This document shows positions 55,075-64,000 of a DNA stretch of 64,000 bases, in pieces (positions within the stretch are counted from its first letter, which is position 1; the number at the start of each line of letters is the position of its first letter). The DNA is from Gnetum montanum. Lineage: Eukaryota; Streptophyta; Gnetopsida; Gnetales; Gnetaceae. Location of the stretch: NCBI GenBank assembly GCA_015680685.1, contig MNCI01004050.1, forward strand, positions 113,242-177,241, in the 5' to 3' direction. A model generated the notes under the pieces. The model had not been told where the DNA came from and did not search any database. It saw only the letters and a program-made list of their open reading frames with translations. The position numbers and the translations under genes are program-made.

Positions 55075-57773
55075 TCAAATAGTGCCAGGTGGTGGTGGTT
55101 CTTAAGGCTTCAAGGGACCTTCATCAGCTTCATGCACGAGCAACGGTTGAGGTTGTTGCAACTATCCTACTACTGCTGCAACTTTAGGTGAGAGGCGGAA
55201 ACCATCTAGAAATGCTTTCATTTTCTCCTCCTTACTTATGGGATTGTGCACCATCCATGTAGCTTCTCTAATGTGGGTTGGAATGAGCACATCCTAGGGA
55301 CACAGGATTGTTGGAAACAACTCCTTCACATTGATGAACAAGGCAGCAAATTGTTTGCATTTAATGTCAAACACATTGACTGCGTCTTTTAGCTCTTGGT
55401 AGTCATTTATTCATTTGGCTAAGTTCTTAGTGATTAATCATTGATCTCTAAACCATGCTATGAGAACTTTGAGTTCAACGTTTGTAGTCTCAAGCATTTG
55501 CTTGGTATCTTTGTGGTGCTTGAACTTTGCCTCATATACAAATATGAGCTAGCCACTTGTTTCTCTAACTTTGATTAAGGCTGTTTAATAGTTAGCATTA
55601 CTAGATTTGCGTATCAGAGATTGGCCAAATCCATATACTATGTCATCTCTTCTATTTGCAACTCCTTCAAGAAGATCTTTTCTTTGTTGTAAGCATCAAT
55701 CCCATCAACGATGGGTTGCTAGACTTCTCTTCCCTATTGGAGTTGTTGGAGGGCTTCATTCATTTTTACCTTCATCATCTAAATGTGTTTTTTGTTGACT
55801 TCCTTCTACAAGCCAACCTAGTCTTTATAGTGATTCTTCACTTTTTTGAACTTGAGGGCCTCATTCTTCTAGGCGGTGATCTTGATGACAAACTTTTGGT
55901 GTAAGGCATGCACTTCCTCCATTGACGGATTTTAATTTTTTGTAGTCAATATTCTTAATTCAGTGTTTACCCTAGCAAGCTGTTCTTACTATTGATGAAT
56001 AAATTCCTGCATTTGGTCCTTCTGAGCATTAACATTGTGTAAGCGATGATTCTATGCGATCAAGATCTCATTCTCCTAGTGCATCTATGGCAAGTCCTTC
56101 TGAATTGAGTATGTTTTTGCTTCAGCTATGGACTAGTTGAAGATGGCTATAACTGCCTCCTTCTCAGCCTTCTAGAATCATTCTTGAAGTTGTTTGAAAG
56201 CTTCATCTCTTGTTACTATTGGGCTGAGGATTGTAGGGTTAGCAAGTTGGGCACGTAGCTCAACAACCTTCATGGCCAAGCATTGATTTCATTCTTGAAC
56301 TATTTTGAGTTGCTCCTCCAAAATTATGCATTTGCCCCTTACGTTTAATAGCTCTGACTAAGTTGCAGTGATTTCTTCTGGAAAATCAAAGATATTCAAA
56401 ATTGGTTGCCTAGTTCCCACCAGTCATTCTAACAACTCTTCATGCTAGGCTGCATTCAACTTTTTTTTGATCATGCCTACAGATGTTTGCACATCTTGAA
56501 GTGCAGATATGTCTTGTACAAATGCTGTGGATGCATTTAATGCTTTAGCTACATGGTTAGCAACAACTTCAGCCGTTATCTCCTGCCCTTAGTGCTGCAT
56601 CACCAGGATAGTTTCCCCTTCACCTTCCTCCAAACTTATCGAGAAAGTAGCAGCATTCCCAAAGATTTCCAAAAATAAATGGTGTTGAGGTAAAGACATT
56701 GTTACCTCTTGAGTATTGGGATTCAACCTCATAGGCAACTACATTCATTGGGTAGAGGAAATTGGTCCATCCCTCTCCATATGGCTAACTGTTTGAGCCA
56801 CCTCATTAAGGTGACTCATCATTGGTTCATATACAAATGGATCTATCCCACTTGTTCCTGCATGTTTCTCTTATTCACTCAAGAGTTTCTCCCAAATTTT
56901 AGGTAAATGCTCAATGGTTGTGCAAGCCTCTGGTGTTGTTTCTTGAGTGGGTGGTGGTAGCAGCTACTCCTCTTCTTGGGTCATTGCTAGCATCTTCTCT
57001 TTCATGATCTCAAATCATGAGGCTAAAGGAGTATGCCTAAGTGTATCATTGGCATAGCGAACAATTCTTGCCCTTTTGTAGAGTTTTTGTATGAGGCTTG
57101 GAATGGGTAGGGTTTTCCTTCCATGTTTGTTTTCTTTAAAATGCTTCTCAATCTCCAAGTAGAGAAGTTATGGAAGGTTGATGGGAAATTTCCCACTTAG
57201 AGCAGCACATGCTTGGGTAGAGAAGGTAGTCACCTTGCTTGGCCTCATCATTAGGTTGAGGTGATAGGCCACGATTTTGAAATAGATGTCTCCTGCCAAT
57301 GTGACCCCACCGTACTCCTTACGGTTAACCCTATAGCATCGTTGGGTCCACTTCTTCATGGCCTCAGGATCACCTTACATTGATAGTTCTGCCAACTATG
57401 TTTTGATGTCAGGCAACCCAAGTGCATGTGCAATAGCTTCTACTGAGTGGGAATGGCCAAAATTGATCTCTTGAAGGACTTATTGTTGGATTTCTCAGGA
57501 CCTGATGATGTCAAGGTAGGCTTAAGTCAAAGTGACCTCAAGCCTTAGCATGGGTCTAAGCACTTCTCCTCATTGTGACTGTTTAGTAGGCACTTCTTCT
57601 TCTAGAATCTATTGGATAGATTTCACTTTGGGCTCCTCACGAAGAGGTCCGATTGCATGGGTTACCTCCAGTGGTTTTTGGACTTGTTCTTATTGGCCCT
57701 TTCTAGCTTTGGGCTATTTCTCCTATGGTTGAGAGGGTTCTCCTTCTTGTAGGTATTTCTATTTTGATGCCAT
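55075..57773 (-). pseudogene. E1 3' ORF: globular N-terminus and long coiled coil
   Basis: Starts MASK at ATG 57773-57771 in the shared context GATTACAGATGG; ends with GTI plus stop at 55075-55077, about 900 codons. The N-terminal region is poorly kept but shows DIYFKIVAYHLNLMMRPSKV and AALSGKFPINLP, aligned with YFKI-x-TYH and GK-x3-NLP of C1 and D1. The coiled-coil part (55400-56450) retains LQIEEMTxYMDLANL and KLEKQVASSY-like blocks. About 30 stops are seen, mostly TAG. Function unknown. It is the most diverged of the three copies and shows which parts of the protein were constrained. Confidence 0.72.
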
Positions 57774-58240
57774 CTGTAATCATAATGAAACCATGGGTTA
57801 GCAATTGTTGTGCAACATGAAGCAATTGGGATACCTTTATCTCTTAAGGATAATTACACTTGGCTAAGTTGTAATCATGGCTAATTTAATTACTCTAATT
57901 ATCATTTGATTCATATGTTATCATTAATAAATCATCTCAGAGGTTATTAAAAGTGTTAATTGTCAAAAAGTTGATGTTTATATGTGGTTAAGGTTATTAA
58001 CCCTTTGGGGAAGTTAGAAAAATTTTCAAAAAAAATTTCATTTATTTTTCATCAAAAACTTTAAGGTTTATGGCCCCCACGATAAAGATCTTACCTTCAG
58101 TAAGTGTAAGATTGAAAAACGAAGTGATTTGGACAAACGGTTTGGAAGTTATGGGTTATAGAAGGTTTTGGGCTCTGAAAAATTGCAAAAACTCTCCTTG
58201 TGTTATGAGCAAATGAAAAAAAATTTCTAAGTGCTAGGCA

Positions 58241-58304
58241 GTATATATAGGATTTTTGCACTGCATGAACAAGGAGGAGGCTGCGTTGTTGAGGCTGTGT
58301 TGTT
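58241..58304 (-). promoter_or_regulatory. E1 internal promoter candidate
   Basis: On minus: two 14-bp direct repeats (plus strand GAGGCTGCGTTGTT 58277-58290 and GAGGCTGTGTTGTT 58291-58304), then a TATA box at 58250-58241 (CTATATATAC). The 14-mers resemble AAGGCTGCATTGAT of the E1 LTR, not the GATATC dyad of C1 and D1. Confidence 0.6.
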
Positions 58305-59500
58305 AACATGGTAGAGAAAATCTATAGAGCTAATGTGGCTCATAAAGTATTTTTGTAGAATTAGTTTTTGATTCTACAAATATAAGCTAACTTGATAAAG
58401 CTTACATGGTAGATCAGAAGATGAGCTTGTTTGCATAACCATTTTTTGACTCTAAAAATCCCCAATGTGCTGAAGCTCTCTTGTAGAACCATTTTCTAGC
58501 TCTAAAAATCTCCTCTACAAGCTAATTTAGCATGGTGCTGATGTGCTAGAGCTCTTTCATAAACTTAAGAATCTTCATCCAAATGCTAACATGGTAGCTG
58601 CTCACATGGTAAATGAAGTGTGTTTTTTGTAGATGAGAAAATAAGCTTCATTTATTTACTAACATAGTAGATGTTGATGTGACAAAGCATGTTGAGTTCT
58701 ACTAAAGTGGAAATCTGACTCTACAAGCTAACTTAACATGATGCTAACTTTACTAATATGGTAGATGACGTTTTTCTTTTCCATAAGCTTAAGAATATTC
58801 ATCCAAATGCTAACATGGTAGCTGCTCACATGGTAAATGAAGTGTGTTTTTTCTAAATGAGAAAATAAGCTTCATTTATTTACTAACATAGTAGATGTTG
58901 ATGTGACAAAGCATGTTGAGTTCTACTAAAGTGGCACATGAAGCTTTTCATTTATCACGAACTTAAGAATATTCACCTAAATGTTGATGTGTCAAATGCT
59001 GATGTGGCAAGACAGATCTACTCAATTGATGTGTAATATGAAACATTTAGATGGAGCTTTTTCATCTGGATGAAGAGAAAGACCTATGATACATGCTTTA
59101 GGGTAGCTATTAGCATGTGAAGCTTTAGCACGTATGTACCTCTCTATGAATAATGCTTCCTTTCTAACATATGAAAGAATGATGATGTGGTAAAGCACAC
59201 ATGGCAATAGCTAACATGGTAGATCCATTTCATAGAGTTATTTTAAACTCTATGAACTACCTTTATGAGCTAACATGGTGGAGCTATTTCTACACCTGCT
59301 AGTGAAATCAAATTTTAACTATTCAAGCAAAACTCTTACTATGAAGGTGACATGGTAGAGCTAAAAAGTGAGCTTATTATGAAGACAACTTTTGGTTCTA
59401 CAAACTTGCTCTTTAAAAAAGCTAATATGGTAGAGCTGATATCGATCTAGCAAAGCCATCTTGTAGAGCCAATATTATGTTCTACAAACCTCACCTATGA
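58305..59500 (-). repeat. E1 upstream region with CTAACATGGTAGA repeats and a 153-bp duplication
   Basis: About a dozen scattered copies of CTAACATGGTAGA or close variants. 58558-58710 and 58782-58934 are near-identical 153-bp repeats 224 bp apart. On minus this field is directly upstream of the internal TATA box. No coding frame is supported. Confidence 0.75.
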
Positions 59501-60159
59501 GTTTATGTGCCAACATACTTTAACAAACCCTTTTAGGACTCAACTCAAGCTTCTTTTTCTTAAAACAAGGATATCTCTAAGTGCTTAAATTTTCATCCAA
59601 ATGCCCATGGAGATGCAACTGATCCTTAAGCTTTGTGATTCCATTTTGACAATCTCGACTTAGTTAGCAGAGCATAAGTTTGAGGTAATTTAACTCATGT
59701 AAGATCTATCTTTGATGGCTAGCTTAGATGTGATACTGGTTTTACTTCAATATCTTAGCTCTTCAAATTATCTCAAAATTGTATGTGCTTTGTTAGATTG
59801 CAAAGACCTAAATATCATTCTTGTGCTCACACATGCTCTTCCAAACCATGAGCTCTTAATATCCTGAAGCTTTATTCATACTGTAGCTCTCACCAAATCT
59901 TATATTTAAAACAAATATTAGCTTTAAAATTTTGAAACTCATAACCGCAATAAGGGCCTAAGCCTTTTGTTCCTTTAAAGCCATGAATTATTTTGGAATA
60001 TGCTCCCTTTCCTATACAGGGTTATATTAAATCCAAGAGTCATCTACAATTTGTATACTTTAGCATAACTATCTTAAGCCTTACTTCATGAAATTGATGA
60101 AATGTAACAACAACAACAAATGAAGATTTTCTATTAGCATCTAGATTCTTACTATCTAG
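59501..60159. other. AT-rich spacer, nothing recognised
   Basis: No coding frame, repeat or LTR feature I can support. It lies between the E1 upstream repeats and the G1 gag relic and may be unrelated flanking DNA or a decayed element. Confidence 0.4.
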
Positions 60160-62690
60160 GTTTCACTTTAATCCTTCACTAAGATGAACAACTACAATAG
60201 AGGGACCTACAAGGCAACATAGTGTTACCACATGATTGTTCAATCTCATTAGTGCTCATGGAAGCATAGATGCAGCTAGGACTTGAAGCAACTCCTCCAT
60301 ATTACAGGGTGAATGATGAAATTTCTATGCCCTACTAGTCCATTGAGTCCTAATTACAAAATGACCATTTCATAAAGGCATGTAATGAAGCTTCAAAGGT
60401 AAAGGTCCCATTAATGGTGTAGTCACAGAAGGAGGATACAAACTACTAATTTGGTTGATTTTAACATCAAAATCTAACATTCTTCAATATAGATGATATG
60501 AATAACTTGTGGTTATGTTTAGCCTTGGAAAGTAACCAAGGAAAAGGGAGAACTAGACCCAATACGCAAGGGACATCCAAGCTAAGGTATTTTAGCAAGC
60601 CACCTAGAGAACATCAAAACAATTAAATGTAATCAATTTAAGAGGAGCAATGATCATAAAACTAATAGAGATGATAGAAGAAACCATCATAGGGATGGTG
60701 GAAGAGAAAGTAGATGTTAGTAAGAGGCTAGGCATTGACATGAACAAAGGCATAATAGGCAATGCATAAGGAGACATGGTCATGATAAGGACCATTATGA
60801 ATATGGTAATTATGATGAACCATTTCTTGCTACTATGAGCATGATTAACATCTAGAAAATAGTTTATATTCCTACCAAACATCAAAAGAATAGTTGAATC
60901 AAATGACTAGATATGAATAACATTTTTAAGTTTGAGAAAGGCTACAATGTCGACCCATTACATCATTTGCAAGAATTTCATGATGCCTATTCCTTGTAGA
61001 ACATAGAAAACAAATCGTAAAAGATGAAACTCTTCCCCAAGACACTTATTAAATAAAAGTTAGTATTAGTTCTTGGAACTAGAATCTATCAAAAGATGAA
61101 GTATGATGTTAAAGTTGTGTAATAAAAAGTATCATATGTACTCTAGAATGTTAACTTTATGAAGTAGATCCATATGTGGAAACAAGACAATCATGAATCC
61201 CTTGATTTAACCTTGGGAAGATATTAGTCTTTGATATACAAATGTCTAGGTCATGGCTTCTCCCAAAGGGAATGGCTATGTCACATCATAAATAAACTCA
61301 AAAATAAAACAAGAAAAACTTAATTGATTAAGTTGAAAATGAGGAAGGAAAACTTAAGAAGAGAGAAAGAGTACATAGGAGTATAACTAGTATCCCTCTT
61401 GCTCCAAAAAGAAGTTCTATCTTTGTGAACTAGATGAAGGAGCATCATTGAAGGAAGTGGTATAAAGAAAAACATTGTTTATTTAAAAACTAGTCATTGA
61501 GATCTTAGCAAATGTTGATAAGATGTAGGACTCAATAGATTAAAAGTTCTAAATAGCACTAAAAATCATAGAGGAGAAATCAAAACAAAGTAGATCCAAG
61601 GATAAAAATAGAATAGAGGAAAAGAATGCAGGAAGGAAATATTACCAACAAAAAAGGAAAGCTGCTGCAATTGAGAATGTTGTAGACTCTGAATCAAAAG
61701 ATGATGGTTATGACATCTACCAATACAAACATCTTACCAGTTGTTGCCCTGTGATTTCACATCTCCAATGGTCTAAGTTTTATGCCTTAAACCAAATATT
61801 TGTTAAGAGGAATACATCTAAGATGTTATCTTATCCTCAAGGTAATTATAGGTAGCCCTATTACTAGTAATAGTATTATTGAATTGGGGTTTCATCTCAA
61901 CCTTAGAAGTACTATTAGTAATGGAAAATTCCATAGTTGTAGAAGATGCCATCACCAACATAGCAGTGTCCTTATAACTAACGTGATCCCTACAAATATG
62001 ATGTCCAATAGTCTATATTCCCAAGTGGCTCCACCACACATGTTCCTACTTATCATTATTATCCTCCAAAATACCATAGACCTACTACTGCATGAGCTTA
62101 ATCTTCTTCTTATGCTCTTCATCCTCACCAACATCCTCAAACACACATTTCAAATCCATTATCACTTGCTCCTCCCATGGGAGATGAAATCTCTTCATAG
62201 CTACATCAATGGAATGTAAACTTACAAATGGATGACCATACAATCAGTTCTGAGTGCAAGCCTTGGAAACACCCATTTTTTAGGCCTACCAGTCTATTGA
62301 AATCTCCACAACCATCCATGGCTATGAACCCCACACCAATAATCTTCATGACATCTCATGAGCCATCCTCAATCCAAAGTCCCTCAAATGTATAAACTAT
62401 CATCTTGACCCATGCGATTACTAACTGGATAAAGATAGAAAACCTTCTTGGGAAGATAACTGATCTATGAAATCCTCTAATTAACTTATAGATCATAAGA
62501 AATGCACCTTGCAAAGCTATAATGATCTCAATTTTTGGAGTAAACTTGATTGCACATGAAATATACAAATCTTTGAACTTGCCACCACTCAAGAAATGCA
62601 ATAGCAATTGAAGCTTGTGAACCAGTCTATCATTGTTCCCTTAGAATTGGCAAAGGATGTTGTGACTATCATTGGTGCAGAGAAAAACCT
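60160..62690 (+). pseudogene. G1: decayed gag-protease relic of an A-type element
   Basis: It can be followed against A1: GGCAACATAGTGTTACC near 60210 matches A1 near 244, a Arg/His/Asp-rich part near 60640-60780 matches 630-720, GACTAGATATGAATAAC near 60905 matches 1028, and the protease part 62440-62690 matches 2630-2850. In the protease the active-site segment reads AIMISIFGVNLI where A1 has ALLDSGSGVNLI, so the catalytic Asp is gone. Stops and indels are dense throughout. No LTR or pol can be attached to it: it is truncated on both sides. It is the oldest coding sequence in the window. Confidence 0.75.
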
Positions 62691-63074
62691 ACCTTTATTA
62701 TAGGAATTGTTGACTAGTCTTTACAAATAGTTCATATAACAAATTCGTCCTCATCACACAAAAATAATATTAACTTGAAGATTATAAATAATGTTAATAA
62801 GCAATCTATAGTTCATGGTAAGGTTGTTAATATAGTATTTTATTTAGCAAATAAAGTAGTGATAAAAGTAGAATACCTTTATTTTGAAGTGAATTTACCT
62901 TTTTTAAAAAAGTTGCTACTTTATCACAACTTCTATTCCTATATGAAACTCATTTGTTATTTTAAGTTTAAGGATGAAGGCTAAAAGTTATGAAAATGTT
63001 ACTAATATGGAAATTATCTTTCATAGTAAAAATTAATGTTCTTTTATTGATTTTTTTATTTTGTGCTTAGCATG
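62691..63074. other. AT-rich spacer before F1
   Basis: No recognisable feature. It ends GCATG just before the TGATGAAG start of the F1 LTR; GCATG would be the left target duplication. Confidence 0.4.
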
Positions 63075-63948
63075 TGATGAAGTGTATTTTTTTTGGCTCT
63101 GATATCACATATCTGATATCAGATACCCAATATTGGGGACCAAGAAGCTATGTCAAATATCTAATATTGCAAGATGTGTGCCTACCTATAAATATAACAC
63201 TTGGATGCATAGTTTCAAAGTCTTTCTGTCTTAGTGTAGTAGAGCTCTTGTAGCTTTTCTTCTCCATGGTTAGAATATTTTCCCAAGTGGCTATAGTAGG
63301 AGTCACTGAGTGTATGAATCTTTATTCAAGCACTATTGTAATTGAGCATAGTAGTATGTGTGGTAATAAAGACAAGCTTTCTAATAAACCTTGCAGCACT
63401 TTGACTAGATTAAATATTTTCTTTATGGATTTAATGTTTTATGCAATTTCCATTAATGCTTTAAGTAATTAAGCTAAATTAAGCTAGATTAAATAGTAAT
63501 TAATTAAGCACATAAGTACAACCATTTCAAGCATGAGCATGATGCTTGGTAATCCCAGTAATGCTTAATTTTTGGTGACCCAACAACATTATATGTGTTT
63601 AGGATGTGTACAGAAAGTAGAATCGGATGCTTATGTTAGGATTAGTTAGACATTGGTTAGTTAGTTAGATTAAATTAGTGATTAAATTACTTTATTTTTT
63701 TCATCTTTTATTTTAAGCACTCAAAATATAAAACATAAAAATAATAAAAATCATATGCCTCAATTACACTTAATCATACCTTTACATATCACAAGTGTAA
63801 TTAGGAGGATAACAAATGACTACTAGGGCAAGTTCACTTCCTAGAGGCTAGTGTACCAAAAGACAAAGGGTTCACAAAACTCAACTAGATTGCACATGAA
63901 CACTTAGTGATTCGTATGGTTGAGTGTAGGGTTATTTGTCACTCATCA
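63075..63948 (+). repeat. F1 5' LTR
   Basis: 874 bp, TGATGAAGTG to CACTCATCA. U3 has the dyad GATATCAGATACCCAATATT (63115-63134), TATA box TATAAATATA (63187-63196), and AATAAAGACAAG near 63366. R/U5 resembles the A and E LTRs. A primer site follows, so this is a 5' LTR whose element leaves the window to the right. Confidence 0.85.
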
Positions 63949-63949
63949 T

Positions 63950-63966
63950 TAGCACCATTACTGGTG
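63950..63966 (+). promoter_or_regulatory. F1 primer-binding site (tRNA-Asp type, decayed)
   Basis: TAGCACCATTACTGGTG lies one base after the LTR, the expected place, and differs from the tRNA-Asp complement mainly by G-to-A and C-to-T changes. Confidence 0.65.
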
Positions 63967-64000
63967 TTGGCGACCGTTTGGGACACGACTGCCAACGAGT

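Noticed and set aside
60604-60885. Minus-strand frame with hydrophobic stretches in G1
   Set aside because: It is the complement of the Arg/His/Asp-rich part of the plus-strand gag relic, whose alignment to A1 gag is clear.

Overview
This window is plant nuclear DNA made almost entirely of LTR retrotransposons of the Ty3/gypsy (Metaviridae-like) superfamily, nested in one another and in different states of decay. I see no host single-copy gene, no tRNA or rRNA gene and no prokaryotic feature. A seed plant with a large, repeat-rich genome fits best: primer-binding sites of the plant tRNA-Asp type, Athila-like reverse transcriptase, a Tat-type element of about 18.9 kb with two RNase H domains, and short plant-like introns. 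The species cannot be told from the sequence.

Layout. I use working names. A1 (+) enters from the left and ends at 5918. A2 (-) runs from 5942 to 15456 and resumes at 34381-34849, because T1 (+, 15457-34375) is inserted in its 5' LTR with an AGTGC target duplication. A1 and A2 both lie in the 3' LTR of C1 (-), which surfaces at 5919-5941, 34850-41750 and 51806-53414. D1 (+, 41751-51800) is inserted in the gag of C1, and D1 itself carries an A-type solo LTR (46096-46890, AGTGC duplication). To the right are a mosaic of LTR pieces (53415-54828), element E1 (-, to about 59.5 kb or further), a badly decayed gag-protease relic G1 (+, 60160-62690), and the 5' LTR and primer site of F1 (+, 63075 to the window end).

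Two divisions of labour stand out. A2 has gag, protease, RT, RNase H and integrase but no extra 3' ORF. C1 and D1 have gag but no pol; instead C1, D1 and E1 carry a 3' ORF of about 900-950 codons (globular N-terminus, long coiled coil) behind its own TATA box. In each of these three, the short repeated motif just upstream of that internal TATA box is the same kind of motif as in that element's own LTR promoter. They look like non-autonomous partners of an A-type element with a self-promoted second gene.

T1 is the most unusual element. Between protease and RT it carries an antisense gene with seven visible exons and six GT-AG introns of 81-95 bp that all keep reading-frame phase. Its first visible exon is a recognisable FCP1/NIF (HAD-type CTD phosphatase) fold that has lost its catalytic aspartates. 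Arrays with a shared TAAACT core flank this module and recur between integrase and the 3' LTR. All coding regions carry in-frame stops, mostly of the C-to-T type expected of methylated, silenced DNA. Five single-N joins flanked by duplicated sequence and two long N runs are assembly artefacts or gaps.
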